Virus record (IMG/VR): IMGVR_UViG_3300031673_000421
Coordinates: 1 to 26,111 of that record
Strand: one strand, 5' to 3'
Source: a virus
Length of the DNA stretch: 26,111 nt
Shown: positions 7,527 to 13,482 of the stretch, piece after piece
Layout of the letters: every line of letters begins with the position of its first letter
How positions within the stretch are numbered: position 1 is the stretch's first letter
The notes under the pieces: generated by a model
Told to the model about the DNA's origin: nothing
Databases searched by the model: none
What the model saw: the letters and a program-made list of their open reading frames with translations, nothing else
Made by a program: the position numbers and the translations under genes

Positions 7527-8206
7527 GCCGTCGCCCCTCCTGTGCCTATCATACCGCCGGCGTCCGCTATCGGTACTTCCTTCCTGTCCAGAATGCAGCG
7601 ACAATTTCCATTGCAATCTGATCCCTCACCTGGCACAGGTAGCACACCCTCGGCCTGCCATCCTTGTCCAGCGAAGATAAGACACGCTGGGCAGTGATCA
7701 GCAGGTGTCAGTTGTCGTCGCTCCAATCGCGTCATGCCCGCCTTTGGCTTGGGCAGGTGCGCCCGCTCGACCGCGTAGAACTCTTTACGAGCATTCCCCA
7801 TGTACATGTGCAGCCGATTCTGTGCCTGAGCCGTGGACACCGTGCCGTTGGCGATGCCGTTCGCTAGGCCGGCCAGGTGTTTGTATTCAGACCGCAGGTT
7901 GCCGCCGATCCGCCCATAGTCCGCCGGCGTGAGCCTGTCCCAACCGCCAGCGGCCAATGCGCTGTTCTGGAGGTGCTGGCGCTTGACAAGTTCGGCCGTC
8001 CGTGCGGCGTAAACTTTGGGCGTGATCTTGCCGTCGTAGAGCGCCTGCGCCCCGTCTAGAATACGGCGTTCTCGCCCGTTGATCGAGCGCTCCAAGAGGG
8101 CAGTGATCCGCGTGCGAGCCACATAGCGCCCGGCACTGTCCCGGTAACGCTGGCTGACGGTATCCCAGACGTAGCCGCGCAGAATGCTCGTCTTACGCTT
8201 TGCCAC
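7523..8206 (-). CDS. Mu gpF-like minor head / capsid morphogenesis protein
   Basis: 227 aa, GTG start with GGAGGAGCCTC upstream. The N-terminal two thirds are helical and basic (residues 1-160). The C terminus carries the Cys/His motif typical of the phage Mu gpF/SPP1 gp7 group: H171, C172-P-A-C175, then C198, C202-R-C204 with a GEGSDCNGNCRC loop. These proteins sit at the portal-proximal interior and are needed for head assembly or DNA injection. The gene lies downstream of portal in the normal order (portal, small genes, gpF, protease, capsid), although several unknown small genes come between. Confidence 0.75.
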   Translation of the reverse strand: MAKRKTSILRGYVWDTVSQRYRDSAGRYVARTRITALLERSINGRERRILDGAQALYDGKITPKVYAARTAELVKRQHLQNSALAAGGWDRLTPADYGRIGGNLRSEYKHLAGLANGIANGTVSTAQAQNRLHMYMGNARKEFYAVERAHLPKPKAGMTRLERRQLTPADHCPACLIFAGQGWQAEGVLPVPGEGSDCNGNCRCILDRKEVPIADAGGMIGTGGATA

Positions 8207-8243
8207 GAGGCTCCTCCGCCGCGTCCAGCAGCCGATAGATCAT
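8193..8243 (-). CDS. Micro-gene or leader peptide (16 aa) with strong ribosome site
   Basis: ATG at 8243 with GGAGGTGCAGGC ahead encodes MIYRLLDAAEEPRGKA and stops inside the start of the gpF-like gene. The LLDAAE segment and its DNA (CTCCGCCGCGTCCAG on the plus strand) recur at the C terminus of the 9201-9455 gene. It may be a coupled leader for gpF translation or a remnant of a duplicated gene end. Confidence 0.3.
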   Translation of the reverse strand: MIYRLLDAAEEPRGKA

Positions 8244-8262
8244 GCCTGCACCTCCGCCACTA

Positions 8263-8616
8263 TTATCGTCTTTCTAGCTCGCTGAACTGGCCGAGCATTG
8301 CATTCCAGTCAGTGAACAATACTGCCTTATCGTCGATGTACGCCACGGCTGGCGGCTTCAGATTGGTCACCTTGAATGGGTATGCCTCAGCATTAGGGAA
8401 GTGGCGATTATCCCATTCCCGCAGCCAAGTACGAATCACGTCAAAATCAGTGCGCGCCGTATGTACTACGATATCGTATCCGCGCCCATACAGCTCCCGC
8501 AGTGCCTGGATCGCGCCAGGCATTGGCTCATCATAGATGCTGCCTTCACACCACCCCCACCCACCCGAGTAGCGATGGATCACCCCGTCAAAGTCGATTG
8601 CCAGTATTGGTCTCAT
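8263..8616 (-). CDS. HAD-superfamily phosphatase-like protein (117 aa)
   Basis: The start is the ATG at 8616, which overlaps the TGA of the upstream gene (ATGA). Motif I is AIDFDGVIH (D8, D10), followed by a long insert containing Trp/Gly (SGGWGWCEGSIYDEPMPG). Motif II is VHTAR (T53). A Lys follows in PFKVTNLKPP, and motif IV is YIDDKAV (D95, D96). These are the four HAD motifs, and the small size fits cap-less phosphatases close to the polynucleotide kinase 3'-phosphatase and phage phosphatase groups. The substrate is not predictable. It may act on nucleotides or nucleic-acid 3'-phosphates. Presence inside the head operon is unusual. Confidence 0.7.
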   Translation of the reverse strand: MRPILAIDFDGVIHRYSGGWGWCEGSIYDEPMPGAIQALRELYGRGYDIVVHTARTDFDVIRTWLREWDNRHFPNAEAYPFKVTNLKPPAVAYIDDKAVLFTDWNAMLGQFSELERR

Positions 8617-8828
8617 ATTGTGTACGATTCTTCGACCCCATGTCCGCAACACGCTGACGCTACACCTGGTATATACCCCAAACAGGCGTCCTCACCGCCT
8701 AGTAAAGGCATATGACCGCACCGCATACACACACGCGAATCGTCATAGGGAGTACCCGTATCAGCATACACCCATCTACCGGATATGTAACGGATGGCGT
8801 GGCCTCGTGAATAGGAGCTAGCAGTCAT
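8613..8828 (-). CDS. Small zinc-finger-like phage protein (71 aa)
   Basis: The ATG at 8828 is chosen over an in-frame GTG six codons upstream. AAGGGCAGATAG precedes it at moderate spacing. The N-terminal half is beta-like (GHAIRYISGRWVYADTG). The C-terminal half has VCMRCG, DACLGYIPGV and ACCGHGVEE, a Cys pattern seen in a widespread small phage family with PCPRCG/DPCLG/ACCGHG motifs, probably zinc-binding. Its stop overlaps the HAD gene start, so the two are coupled. Function unknown. Confidence 0.6.
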   Translation of the reverse strand: MTASSYSRGHAIRYISGRWVYADTGTPYDDSRVCMRCGHMPLLGGEDACLGYIPGVASACCGHGVEESYTI

Positions 8829-8893
8829 TCTATCTGCCCTTCTCACTCATGCCTACACCTTCCCCATCTCCAGTTGCACCACCGTTGCCGCCT

Positions 8894-9157
8894 CTAGAAG
8901 CGCAGTGACGACATTAGGCCGCGTCGAACTTCCTCAACGCACTCGACGACACACTGCGCACGAATCGTCACAAGCGCTTCCTGAGCCCAGGCTATATCCG
9001 CCCCCATTGGCTCCCTGCCAGGAACCAAAATCTGCGTCAGTGCAACAAGCGCCTTCGCTGCCCACTCATGAGTTTGAGCACGCGATTCCAGATATTGCAG
9101 CGCCAGATCAATGCGGTCTTGGGATGTCAGGCCGCCCCGTGTCACATCGTTCGGCAT
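8894..9157 (-). CDS. Hypothetical helical protein (87 aa)
   Basis: The start ATG at 9157-9155 (MPNDVTRGGLTSQDR) follows GGAGGAGACGACC. An in-frame ATG five codons earlier would place its codons inside that ribosome site. The product is mostly alpha-helical (DRIDLALQYLESRAQTHEWA, ALVTIRAQCVVECVEEVRR) with two Cys late. It is a soluble small protein of unknown family inside the head operon. Confidence 0.5.
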   Translation of the reverse strand: MPNDVTRGGLTSQDRIDLALQYLESRAQTHEWAAKALVALTQILVPGREPMGADIAWAQEALVTIRAQCVVECVEEVRRGLMSSLRF

Positions 9158-9200
9158 GGTCGTCTCCTCCATCTGCTCACCGGTTCTCCTTACCGCCAGC

Positions 9201-9455
9201 TCACTCCGCCGCGTCCAGGAGGCGCTTGAACTCGGTCCCCACGTCCGGGTTGGCGTACCAGTCCAGCCGTGCTTCGGCGATGTCGTCCGGCGTGATCTCG
9301 CTCAGCGCCTCTAGCAGATTGGAGTCCACATCCCCGGTCAACTCGCCAGTGCCGGTCAGGGCGTCTCGCACGGCTGCCTCGGCATCGGCGGGCGAATCGC
9401 CTAGGTCGATGAGCGCCGCTATCTGAGCCTCGATCTCCTTACGGGAGACGGGCAT
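9201..9455 (-). CDS. Hypothetical acidic protein (84 aa)
   Basis: ATG at 9455 preceded by GGGAGGAGG. It is strongly acidic and helical (EIEAQIAALIDLGDSPADAE) and ends in KRLLDAAE. The ribosome site and first codons overlap the last 17 bases of the upstream gene, implying coupling. The small acidic helical build resembles head chaperones or Gp-type accessory proteins, but I do not recognise the family. The end of the gene shares a 15-base identity with the region before gpF (8213-8227). Confidence 0.55.
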   Translation of the reverse strand: MPVSRKEIEAQIAALIDLGDSPADAEAAVRDALTGTGELTGDVDSNLLEALSEITPDDIAEARLDWYANPDVGTEFKRLLDAAE

Positions 9456-9720
9456 GGCCAACCTCCTCCCACTTGACTTCCAAACTGGCTTCCTCGAGCT
9501 CGGGAGTAAAACGTGAAATCATCTGGCCTTCTAGCACATCAGGCCAACTCTCATGCTGGTAAGTCAGACACAGACAGCTATGAATCCAATCGTAGAAACT
9601 GTTGACCATGACGGCCCCTGCTGGTAGTCCTTTGACACAGCGCACGTGAATCTCGGAGCCCTCTGTGTTAAGTCGCCCCAAGAGCAAAGGGCTTACCACA
9701 AGCGTCTTTAGCCTTGCCAT
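9439..9720 (-). CDS. Conserved hypothetical phage protein (93 aa)
   Basis: ATG with GAGGAGGGGGGCAT upstream. It begins MARLKTLVVSPLLLGRLNTE, continues through the strand-like VRCVKGLPAGAVMVNSFYDW, and has CLCLTYQHESWPDVLEGQ near the C terminus. This layout (SPLLLGRL near the start, a Cys-rich YxHxSWP block near the end) is familiar from uncharacterised small proteins of phage head operons, which I recall only as hypothetical. No function can be stated. Confidence 0.6.
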   Translation of the reverse strand: MARLKTLVVSPLLLGRLNTEGSEIHVRCVKGLPAGAVMVNSFYDWIHSCLCLTYQHESWPDVLEGQMISRFTPELEEASLEVKWEEVGHARLP

Positions 9721-9732
9721 ATGCCCCCCTCC

Positions 9733-9999
9733 TCAGCCCGCGTAGGCATTCCGGTCCTCCAAGAGCATCCCTTCATATGTATAGTCAAAAGCTCTTTTCA
9801 CCATGGTAGTAGTTTGCAGATGATCATAACCTGTATTCAGAGGAGTCCACGTGTACTCGATGTCATGCTTCGGGATCGGATACGACCCAGGTTCCGGCTC
9901 CACATAGGGCCCTGTCCGCTGTGCCCCTGTCTGCGCCTCCAATTGCGCCACTCGCCGCTCCAGCGCCTCGATACGCGCCAACAGGTCACGCTTCCGCAT
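9733..9999 (-). CDS. Hypothetical protein with N-terminal coiled coil (88 aa)
   Basis: The ATG overlaps the last 14 bases of the portal gene, and GGGAGGGCAACC inside the portal C-terminal codons is the ribosome site. Residues 1-24 (LLARIEALERRVAQLEAQTG) form a short leucine-zipper-like coiled coil. The rest is Tyr/Thr-rich and polar (IEYTWTPLNTGYDHLQTTTM). It may oligomerise. Position after portal suggests an assembly accessory role, unproven. Confidence 0.6.
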   Translation of the reverse strand: MRKRDLLARIEALERRVAQLEAQTGAQRTGPYVEPEPGSYPIPKHDIEYTWTPLNTGYDHLQTTTMVKRAFDYTYEGMLLEDRNAYAG

Positions 10000-11626
10000 G
10001 GTTGCCCTCCCACTCCAACCCGGCGATGATCCTATCCGCCGCCTCGCCGATCAGGTTACGCTCGACCACCGGCGGCAATTCGTCCCCCTCTTCCTCGGGC
10101 GGGTTCACCACGTCGTCCGCGTCCCCGACGCCGAGGCTCTGCAGGGCCAGCACCAGCACCCGGTTCCCGGCCCGCTCCACTTCGTCTATCGGAACGGCAC
10201 CGGTCGTCGCAATCGCCGAAATGGCCGACGCCGCCTGCTGCACCGCCTGCGGGTCCAGCGATACTAGAGCATCCTGGTTCACGTCACAAGCGGTGCTCTC
10301 GAAGGTCTGGCCATTATACTTCTGCGCCGCCTCTAGGACGATCTGGCACAGATCGCGGAATACATCGGCCCATATCAGTTGATAATCGTTGAACCCTCTT
10401 TTTAGAGGGATCTCCATGCTGGTAGATGTTGCCAGCCGGAACGCCTCGCCCTTGCCGGCGTAGTGGGGGAACAGGCCGCCAGCCAGCGTGGCCATGCCGA
10501 AGATGGCCGTGCTGTCCAGCTCGGCCTCCTGCGCGCCCGAGTTGCCCATGTTGATCGGCGATCGGTCCACCGCCTCGTTCTCCAGCCAGTCGGAACCGGC
10601 GGACGCGGGCGGATTGCGCTCCATGCCCCCCTGGGTGACGTTGCTCGACTGCACGCGCCCCTGGACGTAGGCTAGCGCTCGCTGACCCCCCTTCACCTTC
10701 ACCTTGCTGTCGTACATGGCCCGCTTGCGCACGACCGCCGCCCGGTCCTGAAGGATCTTCCCATAGGCGCTGCTCCAGGTCAGGCCGCTGGTCATCTGCG
10801 GCCAGCCGCGTCCCTCAGTGCCAAGGTTGATCTGCACGGCCACCACGTTACAGGTCGTGTAGGCTCGGCCCGTCTCCGGCATGGCGATATCCATCCGAAT
10901 AGCGCCGGTCGCCGTGCCGATGGCCTTCTCCCACCAGGCGTCCAGTTCGTCGGGCTCGGCCGTCCAGTCGGGGTAGTAAAGCGACTTGCCGGCCATGGGC
11001 CCATTGGTGATCGCCCGCTTGTAGAATAGCACCGTGTCTCGGTCGTCCGGGTGCCGCACGATCTCGGTCACCTCGTCGGTGAGCAACCGTCGCGTCGTCA
11101 CCTCTCCAGTCACCTCGGACACAAAGTTCACAAAAAACAACTCGCCGTCCCTCAACAGGACGTCCGAGTTGTAGCGCAAGCGCCTCTGCCCGAATACCGG
11201 CCGGTTCCGTTTGGCCGTCCAGTATTCCTCCCACACCGGCACCGCCGCCTCGTCGTCTGGCACGATGTCCACGTTCAACCCGTAGCCAAAGTAGGTCCAG
11301 AGCCGCACGACCCAGCGCGTGAGCGGGTCCCACCGGTACTGCCAGCGAGAGCGCTCGACCTTGCGCATCCGGTCGGACTCTGACGACGGCTTGCCGGCGC
11401 CGCCCAGGTGCAGCACCTCCTCGTACTGGAGCTGGTCCACCAGGAAGGCTAGGGTCTCGGCGTCCAGTTCGCTCAGGAGGCCGTTGTAGGCATCGAACTC
11501 CCACGGCTTGTCGCGGAACGCCACCCGGAACGCCTGGGCCTCTGCGGCCTGCGCTCGCACGCTGGGGAGCAGCCTGCCCGCTGCGCGCGAAAGGCCGCCC
11601 TCTAGCCGCTCGACGATGCTCGCCAT
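9986..11626 (-). CDS. Portal protein
   Basis: 546 aa from the ATG at 11626 (MASIVERLEGG) with GGAGG upstream. An in-frame TTG four codons earlier lacks a ribosome site. Large soluble protein with portal-type features: a helical N terminus, a mixed alpha/beta wing (RWQYRWDPLTRWVVRLWTYF, EVTEIVRHPDDRDTVLFYKR), a long stem/crown part with SGAQEAELDSTAIFGMATLAGGLFP and STSMEIPLKRGFNDYQLIW, and a helical acidic C terminus (DDVVNPPEEEGDELPP). Length is typical. It forms the dodecameric vertex ring through which the terminase packages DNA. The gene order TerS-TerL-(inserted genes)-portal agrees. The stretch between TerL and portal holds unusual elements. Confidence 0.8.
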   Translation of the reverse strand: MASIVERLEGGLSRAAGRLLPSVRAQAAEAQAFRVAFRDKPWEFDAYNGLLSELDAETLAFLVDQLQYEEVLHLGGAGKPSSESDRMRKVERSRWQYRWDPLTRWVVRLWTYFGYGLNVDIVPDDEAAVPVWEEYWTAKRNRPVFGQRRLRYNSDVLLRDGELFFVNFVSEVTGEVTTRRLLTDEVTEIVRHPDDRDTVLFYKRAITNGPMAGKSLYYPDWTAEPDELDAWWEKAIGTATGAIRMDIAMPETGRAYTTCNVVAVQINLGTEGRGWPQMTSGLTWSSAYGKILQDRAAVVRKRAMYDSKVKVKGGQRALAYVQGRVQSSNVTQGGMERNPPASAGSDWLENEAVDRSPINMGNSGAQEAELDSTAIFGMATLAGGLFPHYAGKGEAFRLATSTSMEIPLKRGFNDYQLIWADVFRDLCQIVLEAAQKYNGQTFESTACDVNQDALVSLDPQAVQQAASAISAIATTGAVPIDEVERAGNRVLVLALQSLGVGDADDVVNPPEEEGDELPPVVERNLIGEAADRIIAGLEWEGNHAEA

Positions 11627-11780
11627 ACCTGCCTCCAAGCCCCCCGGTTTGTGAGTTCACAATCTTTTCACATCGGCGCCCAAAGTTATAGAACAATGGC
11701 TTTTATCCATAGATTGCCGTCTTCTAGTCTTGATCTCCTAGGCCCCGCGCCTATATGGGCGCGTCAGTAAGGCCCCTACT
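11627..11780. other. Non-coding upstream region of portal with small dyads
   Basis: This is part of a 222-base gene-free gap between portal and the HEAT-like gene. It holds a hairpin CGCGCC-TATATG-GGCGCG at 11746-11763 and a small dyad TTGTGAGTTCACAA at 11649-11662. A TATAAC box near 11690 has no matching -35, so I do not call a promoter. The perfect AT-rich inverted repeat follows at 11781-11839. Confidence 0.5.
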
Positions 11781-11839
11781 GGCTTAATTATGAAAATTAC
11801 ACTAGTAGTATCTATTAATGTAATTTTCATAATTAAGCC
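11781..11839. repeat. Perfect 21-bp AT-rich inverted repeat with 17-nt loop
   Basis: The arm 11781-11801 (starting GGCTTAATTATGAAAATTAC) is the exact complement of 11819-11839, around a 17-base AT-rich centre. It sits in the gap between the HEAT-like gene and portal. Its AT content contrasts sharply with the GC-rich surroundings. There is no U-tract on either side. Candidate roles: RNase III processing hairpin for the late transcript, recombinase or transposase target, or small inserted element. Confidence 0.9.
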
Positions 11840-11848
11840 ACGCCGTGC

Positions 11849-12367
11849 TCACTCGCACACCTCTTCGGGTATACTACGAGAGTGCGCCCCGGTGCCCTCG
11901 GCCGGGGCGCTCTCGTTGCCTCGCTGTCGCTGCGCCAGGCCCCTGCGGTAGCACGCATCCCCAGCCAGTTGCTCAATGACCTGCTCGATGTCCTCTCGCA
12001 GAGAAGGCGACGCCTCCCGCACAAGGGCGTCTCGGAGAGCCGGCAACGCCGCCGGGTCGTCTATTGCCGCAATGCCCAATAGGGCGCCGTCCCGCACCCT
12101 CATGTGCGGCGACAACAGGCTGTCTAGTAGCAGCCCCAATCGGTCGCGCCGAGTAGCCGCATCATCCATATAGCCGAGCCAGCGCAGGGCCTCGCCAGCA
12201 ACCTCAGTATTCGTGGCCTCGTCTGCAATGAGATTCGCAATGGCCTCTAAGGCATTACTGCCCTCAGTCCTTATCAGCTCCACCAGATCCCTTGAGAACG
12301 AGCTCTCCATGCCATCCTCGAAACGCAGCTCTAACGCGCGCGCGAACAGCGTGCGCACGTCAGCCAC
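11849..12367 (-). CDS. HEAT-repeat-like protein (172 aa)
   Basis: The GTG start at 12367-12365 overlaps the end of the HigA-like gene by 8 bases, so the pair is probably coupled, although the ribosome site is weak. Residues ~35-140 form HEAT-like helical pairs: LEAIANLIADEATNTEVAGE, DSLLSPHMRVRDGALLGIAA and DDPAALPALRDALVREASPS. The final ~30 residues are low-complexity and are encoded partly by a GC-rich hairpin (11885-11909) that recurs elsewhere in the window. HEAT proteins bind proteins or nucleic acids. Next to an antitoxin-like gene, it could be an unusual partner. Confidence 0.6.
   Translation of the reverse strand: MADVRTLFARALELRFEDGMESSFSRDLVELIRTEGSNALEAIANLIADEATNTEVAGEALRWLGYMDDAATRRDRLGLLLDSLLSPHMRVRDGALLGIAAIDDPAALPALRDALVREASPSLREDIEQVIEQLAGDACYRRGLAQRQRGNESAPAEGTGAHSRSIPEEVCE
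11885..11909. repeat. 25-bp GC-rich hairpin repeat, copy 1
   Basis: CGCCCCGG and CCGGGGCG form an 8-bp stem around a 9-base loop. The whole 25-base unit recurs with one mismatch at 18087-18111. Here it lies within the last codons of the HEAT-like gene. Flanking GAGAG/CTCTC bases can lengthen the stem. Confidence 0.75.
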
Positions 12368-12716
12368 GGCGGTAGTTGGCTTCCAGGTTGACCCAGAACT
12401 CCAGGGAGGTGCCGAACGCGCTCGCGAGTCGACGGGCCACGTCCAGGTTGATCACCCCCCCGGTATCGATGACACTGCGCACGGTCTCCTCCGTGCAGCC
12501 CATGCTCCTGGCGAGGTCGCGCTGCGTCCAGCCCCTGGCCTCCAGCTCGCGGGCGATGGTGCGGCCTGGCGGAACGAGGCGGGCGGAATGATATCTTGAC
12601 GGCATGTATACGATGTCCGGTAGCGGCTGCGGAGGTCCCTCGACCCAGTGCACAGGGCCAGGCGTGCGGGTAGTCACGAAGTCCATATCGCTCATTCGTG
12701 GGATATGTTTTCTCAC
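12360..12716 (-). CDS. higA: HigA-like antitoxin / XRE-family HTH protein (118 aa)
   Basis: The start is the GTG at 12716-12714, which overlaps the TGA of the upstream gene (GTGA) and follows GGAGGAGGGGGA. Residues ~50-115 match the HigA pattern: LVPPGRTIARELEARGWTQR, DLARSMGCTEETVRSVIDTG, VARRLASAFGTSLEFWVNLE and NYRRG at the C terminus. HigA normally neutralises the RNase toxin HigB and represses its own operon. No HigB is visible on either side. The flanking genes are a Cys-cluster protein and a HEAT-like protein. It may be an orphan antitoxin that blocks host HigB, or a transcription regulator of the late operon. Family call good, role inferred. Confidence 0.75.
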   Translation of the reverse strand: MRKHIPRMSDMDFVTTRTPGPVHWVEGPPQPLPDIVYMPSRYHSARLVPPGRTIARELEARGWTQRDLARSMGCTEETVRSVIDTGGVINLDVARRLASAFGTSLEFWVNLEANYRRG

Positions 12717-12937
12717 TCCCCCTCCTCCATCCACCGCTTCTGGCGTGGCCGGTCGGCGCCCGCGTGTCGGCACATCAGGCACGAACACGGCCTGCAGTGC
12801 GTTTGGGCAAAGTAGCCCACCAGGCGCGGCGTGATCCACTCTCCAGCATCGCCCTTCCACCTGCGGCGCATCAGGAGCCGACGCGCCCTGGCCTTGGCTA
12901 CGCGCTCAGTGTGCCGCCGGTAGGCTCGCCCCTGCAC
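12713..12937 (-). CDS. Small basic Cys-cluster protein (74 aa)
   Basis: GTG start at 12937 behind AGAGGAGG. It is very basic at the N terminus (RRHTERVAKARARRLLMRRR), then has HCRPCSCLMCRHAG in the C-terminal half. The basic stretch followed by a CSCxMC cluster recalls short bacterial and phage proteins with a CSCWMCGN motif, whose function is not known to me. It could bind nucleic acid and zinc. The stop codon overlaps the start of the HigA-like gene, which supports both starts. Confidence 0.6.
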   Translation of the reverse strand: MQGRAYRRHTERVAKARARRLLMRRRWKGDAGEWITPRLVGYFAQTHCRPCSCLMCRHAGADRPRQKRWMEEGE

Positions 12938-12955
12938 ACCATCCTCCTCTATCGC

Positions 12956-13126
12956 CTACCACCAGCCCAGCACGCGCCCGGCCAACACCACTACAAGACC
13001 CGTCTCAAACAGCGTGCACAGATATTCAACCGCGCCATATAGCCTTCGTGGTTTACCAATCATAAATGGGCAGCCAAATATGCTCGTTGCTGCCAATAGT
13101 ATTGCCACCCATGCCACAGTATTCAT
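12956..13126 (-). CDS. Small membrane protein with two hydrophobic segments (56 aa)
   Basis: ATG at 13126 with AGGGGGGCAAT upstream. The product starts MNTVAWVAILLAATSIFGCP, has a short basic turn (MIGKPRRLYG), and a second hydrophobic segment ending FETGLVVVLAGRVLGWW. Two membrane passes joined by a positive turn are predicted. It sits directly after the candidate structured RNA and before the Cys-cluster gene. The function is unknown. A small holin-like protein is conceivable, but no endolysin is nearby. Confidence 0.65.
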   Translation of the reverse strand: MNTVAWVAILLAATSIFGCPFMIGKPRRLYGAVEYLCTLFETGLVVVLAGRVLGWW

Positions 13127-13199
13127 ATTGCCCCCCTATGCCTAACCAATCAGCGCGCCACCAACCTGGGCTCCGATTTCAATCTGTCTCGCTCTCGCA

Positions 13200-13465
13200 T
13201 TGCAGCGACGGCTGGGTCCCGATTATCGGGACTAGAGTCACCAGGTATCTTACGGCGCCGCGCTGGCCCACCGCACCTACGGGTACAGATACGTACATCT
13301 GTGCCCAGTATCGGCGGCATCACCACCGACTTCGGTGCGGCAGGCCCGCCGTGGGTATAGGGCCGTTGCCGACCACACGGGTGTACCCGAGTTTCGCCCA
13401 CGGCTGAGCCTAGCCGTGACCGGGTGTAGCAGTCGCGGGCACATGCATCGGTGCCCTCCCGGTCC
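13200..13465 (-). ncRNA. Candidate structured non-coding RNA downstream of terminase
   Basis: The minus strand from the predicted start G13465 begins a chain of stems: GACCGGG (13464-13458) with CCCGGTC (13424-13418), enclosing GGGCAC/GTGCCC (13456-13437); CACGGCT/AGCCGTG (13418-13399, sharing one base with the first stem); GGTCG-GCAA-CGGCC with a GNRA loop (13374-13361); CACCG/CGGTG (13337-13324); a 10-bp stem GGGCACAGAT/ATCTGTACCC (13306-13281); and GTCCCGA-TAA-TCGGGAC (13232-13216). No convincing protein is encoded. The one frame that is open across it is low-complexity and lacks family character. An extended -10 promoter starts it exactly at the first stem. The 3' end is not defined. Confidence 0.55.
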
Positions 13466-13471
13466 ACAATC

Positions 13472-13480
13472 ATTATACCA
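13472..13480 (-). promoter_or_regulatory. Extended -10 promoter after terL
   Basis: TGG followed directly by TATAAT (TGn-TATAAT) lies just past the terL stop codon. The -35 region is poor, but extended -10 promoters tolerate that. The predicted start, 7 nt further on, is the base of the first helix of the candidate RNA. Confidence 0.55.
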
Positions 13481-13482
13481 TA

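Noticed and set aside
11781-11839. Protelomerase-type telomere palindrome
   Set aside because: The centre of 17 bases is not palindromic, unlike known telRL sites, and no protelomerase gene is present.
13150-13473. 107-codon minus-strand frame across the hairpin-rich stretch after terL
   Set aside because: The composition is Arg/Gly/Pro-rich without secondary-structure pattern and there is no suitable ribosome site at its first codon. The stems explain the sequence better.
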